From contig OY294048.1 of assembly GCA_958510825.1 (NCBI GenBank), positions 19,981,589 to 20,045,588 of the forward strand: a stretch of DNA of 64,000 bases, written 5' to 3'. This document shows positions 34,884-46,519 of the stretch, in pieces. The first letter of the stretch is position 1, and each line of letters begins with the position of its first letter. The notes beneath the pieces were generated by a model that worked only from the letters and a program-made list of their open reading frames with translations, made no database searches and was not told the origin of the DNA. The translations under genes and the position numbers were made by a program. Source of the DNA: Brachypterus glaber. Its lineage: Eukaryota > Arthropoda > Insecta > Coleoptera > Kateretidae.

Positions 34884-34970
34884 GAAATCGAACTACAACT
34901 TTAAATATGTATTTAATAAAAAACTTGTTTTTTATGAATTCTACATAAATAAATAGAACATTCTCTAATG

Positions 34971-36487
34971 GTCCTAATTGGGCACCTTTAATTAGTAAAT
35001 TACCCATAAATCGTAAAAAATCGTTGGAAATTGTCTGTAACTAATCTTTTTTTTTCCTTTTGCGCATACAAAATTATGTGCCAAATATCAAAATGATAAA
35101 AAGGCTCTAACCCGTGCCGAAAATCCGCCTAACACTAAATTTACGAATTTCTACCATAAATGTGAGTCAAACGATAAACAAAAATTTCAAAAATGTATCA
35201 AACCGAACTGAATTTATTTTTATTTGATGCATTCTAATAATAATTCATAATATTAAAATGATTTAACTAAAACTAAGTTAAATCATTTTAATATTATGAA
35301 TAATTATAATTATTAGAATGCATTAAATAAAAATAAATTCACTCTGGTTTGATAGTTTTAAAATATTTGTTTATAGTCCAGTCAAATAACGATAAATTCC
35401 TATGGTAAATTGCATTAAATGTACACGGGCTGATATTTTCAAGGGGAGTAGTGGATAGTAACATAACACTACTGTTAGTTTTTCACCGGGTGATTTGCGT
35501 AAGGGGTGGTCGGTATCTTGTTTTTTTGGGGTGAGCGCGGTTATCTCGCTAAATATGCATCTTACGATAAAAATGAATATAACCAATTTTGTTAAGGAGA
35601 AAATTTCCAACAATTTTAGTTTAAATATTTTTTTTAATATATTAATAATAATCGAGTTATAAATATTTAAAATGGCCATATGTTGGGAGTGAAATTGTTT
35701 TTTTCGATTTTTCAACCAAATTATTCATCGGAGGATAAAAGTGGTTATAAGCGAACTTGTAGTCATTGAAATTCTCTATAAGTTTTATACATTATGCATT
35801 TTCATAAGTATTTTGTTCCGGTAACAGTGGGCGCTGAAAATTGAGTTGCGCCCTCTGTAACCGTACCAAAGTACTTATGAAAATTTATAATATATGAAAC
35901 TTATAGAGAATTTCAAGAGCTATAAGATTGCCTATAACCACTTTTATCGTCTAATGAATATTTTGGCTGAAAAATGGAAAAAACCAAATTAACCTCCAAC
36001 ATGGATATTTTTAAATTAACTCGATTGTTATTAATATAATAAAAAAAAAGATTCAAACAAAAATTGTTGAAAATTTCCTCCTTAACAAAATTGGTTATAT
36101 GCATTTTTATCGTAAGATGCATATTAAGCAACTCACCCCTAACCTTCAAGATAGCGGCAACCCTTACCCAAATCACCGGTGAAAAACTAACAGAAGTGTT
36201 CTGTTACCATCCACTACTGACTGCACTATTACCGTTTGACTCGCATTTATGGTTGAAATTCGTAAATTTTAGTGAAAGGGGCAACTTTGGCGGTATTTCG
36301 GCACGAGTTAGAATCCTTTGAATATTTTGAAATTTGGCACATAATTTTGTATGCTCAAAACGAAAAAAAAAAGGTTTCAATCCCCTTAAATTTTTCACAT
36401 ACAAAAATTACAAACAATTTACGACGATTTTTTACGATTTATGTGTAATTTACGAATTTTAGGAGCACAATTAGGACTTTTAGAGAA
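34971..36487. mobile_element. foldback element K, 1.5 kb
   Basis: Centre near 35845 (GTAACAG...GGGCGC facing GCGCCCTCTGTAAC). The arms extend outward through ACTTATGAAAAT, GAATTTC, ATCTTACGATAAAAATG and AGTAGTGGATAGTAAC to ends TTCTCTAATGGTCCTAATTG and its diverged complement (36460-36487). The left arm is interrupted by hairpin L (35177-35372). No gene; open frames at 35371-36404 mirror each other across the palindrome. Confidence 0.85.
35177..35372. mobile_element. hairpin element L nested in K
   Basis: Nearly perfect 90-bp arms: TATCAAACCGAACTGAATTT onward faces AAATTCACTCTGGTTTGATA, around a loop of about 13 bases at 35268-35280. CGATAA lies on both sides of the insertion region, and the opposite arm of K lacks the insert. 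Confidence 0.8.
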
Positions 36488-36617
36488 GTTTGATCACTCT
36501 CATATTAACAGAATTTTCTTTACACTTAAATGAAAATTTTAAGATAATAAAAAATATAAGGTCTACCGTAACATACTGCGTAACTAGCGTAACATACTGC
36601 GTTTTGGGACCTGTTTA

Positions 36618-36846
36618 AAGTAACATATAGATAAGAAAAAGATGCAAGTCGCTTGTAAAACAAGTTTCCACTACGATATTTGACCCAGTGACTTGAAATT
36701 TGAAACAAAGATTTTCTAAGTAGTAAACAAAATTTGTTCCAAATTTCAAGTCTCTATGTCAAAGATTTCTTGAAATGTCGTAGTATAAAGTTGTTCTGCA
36801 AGCAACTTGCATCTTTTTCCCTACTATACAGCATTTTCGCTTAAAG
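36618..36846. mobile_element. palindromic element M
   Basis: AAGAAAAAGATGCAAGT faces ACTTGCATCTTTTTC, and GACTTGAAATTTG.AACAAA and ACTACGATATTTGAC recur inverted, with arms of about 95 bp. Part of the right arm is found again at about 37565-37670. Confidence 0.75.
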
Positions 36847-37358
36847 ATTGTTATACATTCTGCAAATATGGTATGTAATTTTTAGTCTTTGATTTTATTA
36901 CTTTTACTGAATAGAGAATTGAATTTTATGGCGATTAGTATTGAAATCTCATTTTTTCAAAATTTGTGACATACCGCGTCCCGGCTACGGCTACGGCAGT
37001 ATAGCTATAATTATAATCTGTCCCAATCGAATTTTTGGCAATTACAGTAAAATTTATGCAGATATAATGGTATCGAAAACGAAATTAATGCAAATTGCAC
37101 AGAAAATTTAGGTGAAATCAATAGGCTTCAATTGTAAACGCTTGTACACATTTATGGACAATGTATCATTAAACATGATTGTATACTACTATACTAGCGT
37201 GGCTTGAAAAAAATTACTCAAGAACAATTTAATAATAAAAAATAAAAATAGAGTTCAAGTAGCTATTATGTAGCGCAATTTTGAGTCGAGTTTGACCCGC
37301 CCCCCTGGTGAAAAAACAAAAATTTTATGTTTTTACCAGCTTTATAATAAAATGTTGC
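36847..37358. other. non-coding stretch
   Basis: No feature recognised; a short GC patch with CGGCTACGGCTACGG near 36982. Confidence 0.4.
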
Positions 37359-37360
37359 CA

Positions 37361-38217
37361 CACGGTAAAAATAAATTACATTAAATTACATAGTCTGTAA
37401 ATGGTAATATGTTGCCATAGACCGGAATGGTAAAAATTACATAGTCCTTAATGATAATGTTTTGCATAGACCGGAACATTAAAAATTACATAGTCCATAA
37501 TGGTAATATTTTGCATAGACCGGAACGGTAAAAATTACATAGTCCAGAATGGTAATATTTTGCATAGACTTGAAATTTGGAAAAACATATTTACTACTTA
37601 GAAAATTTTTGTTCCAAATTACAAGTCTCTGTGTCAAAGGTTTTTTGAAATATCGTAGCGTAAAGTTCATTTGGTTTAATAAACCAAACGATTTGCACCC
37701 TTATTACGAGTATAAACTGATTATATCTCTTTAAAGATCTATTGGTTGATAAAGATCGTAATTTAATATAAATGTAAATTTTAGGCCACAAATAAAGCAT
37801 TTAAATATCGTTTATAAATTATATTTACCTTTTTTTACACTTTTAACACTTCAACCTAGCAGCATGCCTCGTTATCTCTCTAACAATAACAATATTAAAC
37901 GGTCTGTCTCATGATGGGACGCCTTCTTGGTTATTGTCCAAAGCGCACGCGCGTCTTAAAATAACATAGCCCGACATTGTAAAATCATGTAAAAATATGT
38001 AAATCAATGTAAATATATTTTTTTACATTATTTTACATTCTTTTACATTATTTTACATTCTTTTACATTATTTTACATTCTTTTGCATTCTTTTACTTTC
38101 TTTAAATTATTTTATATAAATTCATGAATTATGCATAGTCCAGAATAGTAAATTTACTATTCCGTACTATGTAAATTCATGTATTTTTACATTATTTTAC
38201 ATGCAGTTTTTACAGTG
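37361..38217. mobile_element. MITE-like element with CACKGTAAAAA ends and internal tandem repeats
   Basis: Left end CACGGTAAAAATAAATTACA and right end complement CACTGTAAAAACTGCATG, each flanked by CA. Inside: a roughly 57-bp unit (CATAGACCGGAAC..TAAAAATTACATAGTCC) repeated four times at 37365-37566; a partial copy of element M at 37565-37680; a 20-bp repeat TTTTACATTATTTTACATTC at about 38022-38100; and a small palindrome at 38133-38180. Ends resemble those of the TA-flanked MITEs at 38957 and 41894. Confidence 0.55.
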
Positions 38218-38219
38218 CA

Positions 38220-38769
38220 CTATTGCGTGTGATTTTGAATAAATTAGGGATTGTTTAAATCGCTAAAAAAAATGAAAAAAACATTCTGGTTAAGGGTACC
38301 AGACAATTTTATGATATTTCTTATGACTTGTGCAAAAATGTGTGTTAAACCCCCAGATCTGCAGACTCTCCACCACTAGTGATAAAGAAATATCTACATT
38401 TTTTATAAAGCATATGTATGTAGTAGTTTACATAATATGTTTACATATTATGTAAATTTTTGGCTGAATCTGTATTATTTATATAAAATTTTTAATAAAA
38501 TATATCGGAAAACACGAAAAAAATTTCATGTTTGGAATTTGTGGGCCTGTAAAAAATTTACTAGGGTAGATATTTAAAATCTGCAAGTAATGGCATGAAT
38601 CATTTTTATTTAGCAATAGTTTCTTTTTTTTTAATTCTGCGGATTTTTTTTTGTAGTGTTGTGATATACCTTAAGATTTTGAAGGTCCACGGTTTTTTTA
38701 AATGCTACATTTGGCCTCAGCGTCAAAAAATGCATAAGAATACCAAAGTCTTCATTAGAACTCCGGAGT
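38220..38769. other. non-coding stretch
   Basis: The open frame at 38595-38879 runs into the arm of element N and has no recognised motif. Confidence 0.4.
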
Positions 38770-38956
38770 TTTTTTATTTGGGGCTGTGTAATTCATTTTC
38801 CAGAGTTTTTATAGTAGACAGGGTTTTAAAAGTAAGCTGTATGAGTTTTATAATAAGCTTTGATCTTGAATGTCCCTAAATGTTATTGAATTTATTAAAT
38901 AAAAATTTAAAGGAAGTGACAAAATTATCTAAAATGTAATTCCATCGCCAAACATA

Positions 38957-39812
38957 CACTGAGATAAATTTTTACATCCACGTGCATGGGTAATTTACTT
39001 GCAGCTGCTGCTGATGTGAATTTACACTCGAAGCGTTAATATAAATGCGGTGTGTATTATATTTTTACATCCAGTGTGTAAAGTTTACACCAACGCGTAA
39101 ATATACTTTTTACCTAAAACCCTTCAATTTATTAAAAAAAAATAGAATAACCATTTTGTTATTTTTCTATTTATGAATAGTGTTTTATGGAAAAACTACG
39201 CAACAGAAAAATAAAACGTATATTCGTAATCAGCAATACAAGAAGTTCCAATATAAAACAGAAACAGAAAACATACACAAGTCTTAACAACTCAAATTTG
39301 CAGGCCAGTGTTACCGCCTAAATAAGTAAAATATTATAAAATGTATGTTTTAAGGATATTGTATTAATCACACTTTTTAAATATTTACTTTTAATCAACA
39401 CTTACCAATTATTTCTTTGAAAAATCTAGCACACACAAAATTAAACGTACGCTCTTACAAACGTAAACAATTATAATGGTCGACAGCCACCAGACTCGAT
39501 GAAGCAGGAATTCTGGCTTCTCGAGTCACGTGACTAGCTTAACGCCCGCGATTGGCTGGCTTGTACATCAGAAGTGTGATTTTTACACTTCGGGTGTATT
39601 GTTGCTAAAGGTATGTTTATAAAAATACACTTTCTTGAGCTCCGAGTGTATTGTTGCAGAATGTATGGATGTAAAAATACACACTCTAGGTCAAAATCAC
39701 CTCACCTATGTAGTGTCACATCAATGTTGATGTACATTTATATAAAGGTGTAAAATTTACACATTTATAGAGTGTATTTTTTTACACCTTTTCAATATAA
39801 TTTCTTTCAGTG
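38957..39812. mobile_element. TA-flanked MITE in the left arm of N
   Basis: Ends CACTGAGATAAATTTTTACA and complement CACTGAAAGAAATTATATTG. TA precedes it (38955-38956) and CA follows (39813-39814). The right arm of N reads continuously across the equivalent point (GCCAAACACACTGCGC in complement), so the insert is secondary. The 856-bp interior has several TACAC/GTGTA palindromic blocks and no gene. Confidence 0.75.
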
Positions 39813-40179
39813 CACTGCGCTGAAAATAAGTTTAAATCAAAAGTTCTTGCACTCGGGGTTTTGTTTTATATTTTATTTCTTTGATGATTTCTTATCATTT
39901 TGAGACCAAAACTTAAATCGTAGGGTTAAATCGTAGGGTGCCCCCTTTTTTAGATAACTTGATTTTCAACATTTTTTTAAATTTATTTATATTTCCTTAA
40001 ATTTTTGGTGTAAATCTTACAAAACATTTTGTATAGAATATACAACTAAATTTTAGTTTTTAATCCCATAAATAACAAAAACACACGCATGTATTAGGGT
40101 GGCCCTATATTATTTATTTTATCCTAATAATATTGTAAATAAAAAAGACCTAAATTATACATTTAATTTTAGTTTATTA

Positions 40180-40916
40180 CCATTAGTGGCAAAAGTTATT
40201 ATTACTTATAATAGTTATTTACATATTTTATCTGAAATAAAGCACAACAAAGGAGGCAGTAACCTGGACAATTATGAGAAATGGTGTGAAAGTGTCGGAG
40301 TAAAAGAATATTGCAAAAACTTTAAAAATTTCTGTAACAAACCAATTTTTGCAGATCAAAACTTTTTTAGAACTTATTCCTCCGCCGGAACTTCACCTCA
40401 TGTTAGGAGTTGTTAATACTCTTGTTAATACTCTTTTTAATAAAAGGCAAGTTTGCTCAAATGATGCCATTGAAGGGGTAATTCATGCCACGTTCCAAAG
40501 CAAATTCGGCATGGTAGACCAGCATTTAATGGCAACACCTGCAAACTATTGCATAATAAGGTAGATGTTTTGAGGGCTAGTTGCAGCTTAAAATGTCTTC
40601 CATTTGTAAAAGCACTGTAGAATTTCCAAATTGTTGTACATTCATGTTTTGGCACTACTTTAAATGAACATTTTGAAGTGTATGTTGAAAATTTTAAAGT
40701 TAGATGGACCTTGAAATTTCAGTCACACCCAAAGTTCACGCAGTATTTTTTCATACTGCAGAATTTTGCAATATGAAGAATAGTAGCATTGAATTTGATA
40801 GTGAACAGGCCATGGAAACAATTCACTTAAATTTTTTAAAAATAAGGAAAAAATATAAAGTGTGTAAGACTAACCCAGAATATGCTACTAAATTATTAAG
40901 AGTTATATGTGAATGA
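40180..40916 (+). pseudogene. decayed transposase-like gene with PPPELHLMLG motif
   Basis: Plus strand, at least three frameshifts and an in-frame stop. Blocks in order: EKWCESVGVKEYC (about 40285), after a shift ELIPPPELHLMLGVVNTL (about 40370), after another AFNGNTCKLLHNKVDVLRA (about 40525), SCFGTTLNEHFEVYVENFKV (about 40650), after a third DLEISVTPKVHAVFFHTAEF (40707), then SEQAMETIH and NPEYATKLLRVICE-stop at 40916. An AATAAA signal follows at 40936. I recall this PPPELH / FNGN / TPKVHA.F / SEQA order from many uncharacterised arthropod and cnidarian proteins. The enzyme class is not established here. Its place between long inverted repeats argues that it is the former transposase of element N. 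Confidence 0.72.
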
Positions 40917-40944
40917 ACAATTTTTTTTTGTTAAATAAAGTTTT

Positions 40945-41300
40945 TATCCTTGTTTATATATTAATCAAAAAACTTTTATATTTACAACTCTATTTTACAC
41001 AGACCATTTTAAAAATTAGCGAATAAATTGCGCACCTATTGTTTCTGTTGCTTTATTGAAGCTACTTTAATCTTTGCGGACGTCTTTTTAATCTATAAAA
41101 CTTTTTTTCTATTATAATATAATTATAGGCCTATACAAGGCGTCTGCTTTTTTTAGGAATAGTTTGTGTAAATTACAATATTTAATAAGTAATTATAAAA
41201 AAACAAACCATGTAAACTTAGAGTGGTTTTAGTAAATGTATTTACGGATTTTAATTTTAAGGCTTTCATGGCCAAATAAATTGGGAGAACTTTTAGTTTC
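40945..41300. other. non-coding interior of element N
   Basis: 3' side of the decayed gene; nothing else seen. Confidence 0.4.
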
Positions 41301-41306
41301 CGTTTA

Positions 41307-41444
41307 AGGGAACGTTCAAGTATTAAGTAACGCTCCTGGGGTGGGGTCATTTTGCAGTGTTACGCCCATGTTAATGGTATAGGAAAATAGCGTTTGGGTC
41401 CAAAATGATCAAAATTTGCGTTACGTAATACTTTAACGTTCTCT
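41307..41444. repeat. small inverted-repeat element in N
   Basis: AGGGAACGTTCAAGTATTAA and GTAACGC on the left face GCGTTACGTAATACTTTAAC and GTTCTCT on the right, a 27-bp terminal inverted repeat around about 85 bp. MITE-like; target duplication uncertain. Confidence 0.65.
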
Positions 41445-41893
41445 AATCGCTGAGGATGTATTTAGTATTAAGAGACGAAACGTCGGAAAGTAAAAATCCC
41501 TCTACACGGTTCCAAACCCGAATTAAAATGTATTCCGTATTTATGTATTTATAATTAACATAATACAAAGTAAAGGAATATAGGACCATTCTATTATTAT
41601 TTTTTTTTGTTATATTATATTTGGGCATTTTGTTTTTGTTGTAAATAACATATACAAGATACAAAATAAATTGTTTTAAATCAAATTTACACTGAAAATT
41701 TAGAGAAATATGACAAAATTTAAAAAAAATATTAAAAATCAAGTTATCTAAAAAAGTGAACACCCTACGATTTTCGATTTGGTCTTAAAATGATAAGCAA
41801 TCATCAAAGAAATAAAATATAAAACAAAACCCCGAGTGCAAGAACTTTTAGGTTAAACTTATTTTCAGCGCAGTGTGTTTGGCGATGTAATTA

Positions 41894-42359
41894 CACTCAG
41901 AGAAAAATCAAACAAAAGTCATATGATTTAAAACAAAACCAATATGTTTTTGCTCCGACAGTGTTTTTTGTTAATTCAAAAAGATATTTTTTAATTTTAT
42001 AAGCTATTGTAAAAATAAAAATATTCATTGTAATTTGAAAAATGTTTCCTCTTAAATAATTTAAACTTGTAAATGATTTGAATACAAAAAATGGTTATTT
42101 TAAAAAGAATTCTTTTAATATATTGATATTTACCAACAGTATAAAAGAAAATATTATAATTTTATTAAAAAAACATTAAAATAAGAAAGTAAGGGACAAT
42201 ACTTTAAAGTGAAAAACGGATTGGTGTAAAAATTATTTTTTTAAATTAATATTGTTCATAACTTAAACGTAAAGTTTTAACTTTTAATATATTAAAAGGC
42301 AATTTTTTTAAATTAAAATAATTTATTATTGATTTTCCAAGATGGAATTTTTCTGAGTG
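41894..42359. mobile_element. TA-flanked MITE in the right arm of N
   Basis: Ends CACTCAGAGAAAAATC and complement CACTCAGAAAAATTCC, with TA on both sides (41892-41893, 42360-42361). Removing it with one TA gives GGCGATGTAATTACATTTTA, which agrees with the uninterrupted left arm of N at 38930-38950. Consistent with a Tc1/mariner-type MITE. The 466-bp interior is AT-rich and non-coding. Confidence 0.85.
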
Positions 42360-42530
42360 TACATTTTAGATAATTTTGTCACTTCCTTTAAATTTTTATT
42401 TAATAAATTCAATAACATTTAGGGACATTTGAAATCAAAGCTTATTATAAAACCCATACAGCTTACTTTTAAAACCCTGTCTACTATAAAAACTCTGGAA
42501 AATGAATTACACAGACCCACATAAAAAAAT

Positions 42531-43503
42531 AAAATAGTTTTTTAACATATAAGATATTTTTATTGAGGTATTTTCCAAAGACGACTAAATACTCATTTGA
42601 CTTCAAACATGTATGATTTCTCTAACTTACACCTTATAGAAACTCGATTTGTAACTGTATTTTTTTTTGATGTATTTTTCACAAAAAACGGATTTTTCAA
42701 AATATCTCTAGATGTGCATCCTAGGACAAAATCATTTTTTATGAAAATAAATAGGACCAAATTTGCATAATTTTTTGTCCAATTTATTTTTTTGTACGAT
42801 CGTAAAAATCATACAGTTATAAGTCGACTTATAACTAATTCACAGCATTGCGGTAAACGCTACACTATATGTTTTAACTTGTTTTTTTGTTCGAAAAACA
42901 AAATTTTTCTTTGTTTTTTTTATGAACGGGTATAAATCTTTAATACTTTTCTGTATAAATGCGATGAGTATAATAATGTCAGATAAACAATTTTTAAAAT
43001 ATAATTTACGATTCAGATTGGTTTGACCATCATTATACTTTACTAAAGTTTGGGTGGTGTCCAATAAAATACCCGATTATCCCGAACTTGGCAAAGGCGG
43101 AATTTGAACTTTCACTAAGTCTGGACGACAGTTTCGAAAGTTGGGGGTGGCTGGGTGTATATTGTTCCCTGAAGTGTGGTTACAATATCGGACTTTACGT
43201 CAGTGTGGTAATCTACTGGGTTGGATCCCTTCGAATTTAGTTGGCTAAAAGATAACACTGCATTTTTTTATACTTTTTCATAAAAACAATACAAAAAGGT
43301 GATATCAATGTAGGTTGACATACTATTGCATAACACTATCCATATTATTATTATTATTCTATCAAATACGTCTACGTGTACGGTTTTATAGTATTGTTTA
43401 TTGTTCGTAATTATTTATTTATATAATATTTATTGTTTATGTATAATAAATTGTTTATATAATATTTATGTTTAATGTAATACCTTAGGTAAATCTGCCT
43501 TCC
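42531..43503. other. non-coding stretch with a dispersed repeat
   Basis: 42640-42770 resembles 14618-14740. The minus-strand open frame at 42840-43064 has no motif. Nothing else seen. Confidence 0.45.
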
Positions 43504-43565
43504 TAAGCTGAAAGGTCCTATCTGTATATGTTAAACCTATATAGATAGGACCTTTCAGCTTAGCA
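43504..43565. repeat. perfect-stem hairpin
   Basis: TAAGCTGAAAGGTCCTATCT and its complement AGATAGGACCTTTCAGCTTA flank a loop of about 20 bases. No transcript context is visible. Confidence 0.75.
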
Positions 43566-43729
43566 CAGCAGAAATGTTTTTGTTTTGAGTAATATTTTTG
43601 CAAGTAATAAACTATAAGATTAAAAGAGTAACTTTTTTATTTTAATTAATGTACATTTTTTTGTGCTATTAGAAAAAGTTTTTCTCTCTTATAGCTTAAA
43701 GCCCTGATTAGAGACGAAACGTCGCGCTA

Positions 43730-46516
43730 TTTTTTTATTTATTTATTTATTTACAATCCAGCAGGATAAACCTATTAACAGGATCAAAAGAACAATAGCT
43801 TACGAACTAAATTACAAAAATTATAAAAAAAAATGAATACTTAGACAAAAACATATAAAATACATATAATAATAAAGACGATTAAATATCCGGAACAGTG
43901 CAAAAGTTTTTTATCGCAGATAAGAGTATTCTTTTAAACCTATTAAAGTTGTTGTCAAATATATCAATAACATCAGATAAATTATTGCATTTGTTACACA
44001 TATCAAAAATTGGAGAATTTAAGTGATTCACTGTGTTTGTAACTTCAATATGGAAACAACGGTGCTGACGAATAGGTAATTTGGGCACAGTAATATTTAG
44101 CAAGTTAAGCAAAAATGGAGCATCAACTAAACTGTGCAAAATTTTATATAAAAAAATAACTGAGTGAAACATGCGCCTCTCGACTAGAGACTGAAAGTTA
44201 AACTCGCCTAGTAATTCACAATATGGTACGTGAACAGGGTAGACTCTATATTTTCTGAAATATAAATATTTTAAAAACTTTTTCTGCACCCGCTCAATTT
44301 GTTTTATATATTTAGAGTAATGAGGTGACCAAACCACGGATGCATATTCAAGCTTACTACGAACATATGAGAAATAAAGCACAATAATACAATGTATATT
44401 CGAGAAATTTTTTGAATTTCTAATAATAAATCCCAGAGATTTTGAGGCGTTTGGACTTTTGAAATTTGATTTATATGTTGATCAAAGCATAATTTTGAAT
44501 CCAACTTAATCCCTAAGTCTCTTATTTCTGACACCCTTTCTAATGTTATTCGATTAATATCATAATTAAAAATAATATTGTTAATTTTGCGGGAGTAAGT
44601 CATTATTTTACACTTTCTGACATTAAGGTCAAGTTTATTTATGAAGCACCAATTTACCAAATTATCAAGGTCTCTTTGTAGTGGAATACAATCAATAATG
44701 GAGCGAATAACTAAATAAAGTTTGAGATCATCTGCGTATAGTAACTTACAACATTTGATAAAGGTGTGAATATCATTAAAAAATAGCAAAAATAGTAGAG
44801 GGCCCAAGTTTGATCCCTGAGGTACTCCTGAGTAAGCTGTAAAAAATTTAGATTTGTAACCTTTATATTCCACAAATTGTATTCTATCTTTTAGATATGA
44901 ATGAAGAACCATAATAAGGTCATCGCAAATACCAAAACTACTAACTTTTTTTAGCAATATATTATGTGGGACTCTATCAAATGCCTTTTGAACGTCTGTT
45001 TATATTACGTCAACTTGATTTCGGGCGTCAAGATGCGATGAAATTGTTTGAGTAAATTCCACCAAGTTTGTGGAAGTACTGCGTCCTTTAAAAAAACCAT
45101 GTTGAAAATTGCTCAATTTATGCTTAACATGCTCAAATATCGTGTCAGAAAGTATGATTTCAAATAATTTGTAAAAATTTGAAATAATGGAAATGGGGCG
45201 ATAATTGATCACGTCATTTTTACTACCACTTTTAAAAATAGGTCTGACTTTTGCCGACTTTCACTTAGTTGGAAATGTTTTACGCTGCAAAATCAAATTG
45301 TAAAGGATACTAAGTGGTTCTAGTAAAAAATCGATACTTTTTTTAATTAAAAAAGCGGGGATGCCATCAGGACCACTGGTATAGTTAAGTTTAATTTTTT
45401 TACAGGCTTTAAGTATACGATCATGACTAATATTGTTCGGGGTTAAGCATTCACTTGTAGAATTATTTGAAAATGTATTATTTGTATTAGTTTTCGAATT
45501 ATTGTAAACACTAGCAAAATGATTTGCAAAACCTTGAACAATTTATTGAGGATCAGTTAACTGATTATTATTATAATTTAATAATCCAGGTATAGAAGTT
45601 GACTTATTTTTTGTGTTTATAAAAGACCAAAACTTTTTCGGGTCATTTATGATATTCCTTTCAGACTCACTAATAAATACATTATCAGAATTTTTTACAT
45701 CAATTTTAATTTTACGGCGCAAATTTTTGACTTTTTCCTTGAGATAAAAAGATTTTACCTTTTTTAGAGTTCTTAAGCAGCGTTCTTTCTCTTTTATTGA
45801 ATTAATTATATTTTTATTGAACCAAACAGGATATTTATTCGATCTTACTTTTGTTGTTGGCACACATATAGTTAAAATATTGTTTAAGACTTCATGGAAA
45901 AAAGAGCAAGCTTCGTCCATGTTGGTAATTTGATGGAGTTCAACCAGTCAACTTCGCTGAGTAAATCGCAGAGTAGAGGAACATTAGTTTTCCTAAAGTT
46001 TAGCTTATGTGATGATTCCGGAACAGAATGTACTTCTTCATTGTAATGAAATTCAACATCGACCATGAGACATGGGTGATACACATCTTCTGTAACTAGA
46101 GGCTCCTCTTCACGAGATACAATACAGCCAATATTGTAGCTAGTAGCAACAACATCCAGTAATCTATCTTGAACATTTGTAATCATATTGTGTTGTCTTA
46201 AACTGTTTTGTTCCAAAAAATCCAAAAACATTTTACATTTAGAAGTTGTGGTATTATTTTCATAGTAAGACTTCAATTCCGGAATATTAATGTCACCGAA
46301 AAGAATGATCTGATTATCCATAATAATGTTGCTCATGAAATCAAAAGTTGCTTCATAATCATCATCATTGGTACATATTTGGTCTCAACGTTTCCGTCTT
46401 CCTCAATAATTTTCACTTTACTCTTCGGAGGAATATATATTACAATAATGATGATTGTTTCGCCCTTTACAAAAAATTCATGGATACAAATTTGTTTCAT
46501 AAAAAAATTACCAACT
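43730..46516 (-). pseudogene. decayed CR1/Jockey-type LINE, 5'-truncated
   Basis: Minus strand. The remnant starts within the endonuclease (VIYIPP near 46430, then LFGDINIPEL near 46300) and passes through a linker (45920-45543). RT blocks follow: YRPISIISNFYKLFE (about 45200), QHGFFKGRSTSTNL (about 45100), GVPQGSNLGPLLFLLFFNDI (about 44820), YADDLKLY (about 44735) and DLGIKLDSKL (about 44510). The C-terminal part (44382-43882) contains YFSYVRSKLEYASVVWSP. At least five frame breaks separate the pieces. The 3' end is an (AAAT)n tail seen as ATTT repeats at 43730-43753. At 46520 it abuts foldback element O. Confidence 0.88.
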
Positions 46517-46519
46517 TTT

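Larger units (their letters stand above)
38770..42530 (+). mobile_element. long-TIR DNA element N carrying a transposase-like pseudogene
   Basis: The outer arms 38770-38956 pair with 42360-42530 (GTGTAATTCATTTTCCAGAG and complement). The inner arms 39813-40145 pair with about 41515-41893 (GCGCTGAAAATAAG, TTCTTGCACTCGGGGTTTTG, complement on the right). Without the two MITEs that interrupt the arms, each inverted repeat is about 530 bp. The 1.4-kb centre carries the decayed coding region at 40180-40916. The outermost bases and target duplication are not clear. Confidence 0.8.

Noticed and set aside
34600..34956. Long plus-strand open frames rich in Leu/Pro/Ser or Tyr/Arg
   Set aside because: They are translations of a hexanucleotide microsatellite, in which a six-base period keeps frames open.
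41450..43728. Shared GAGACGAAACGTCG near 41478 and 43710 as a regulatory element
   Set aside because: A 14-base partly palindromic match with no wider homology; such CGAAACGTC motifs are frequent in animal repeats.
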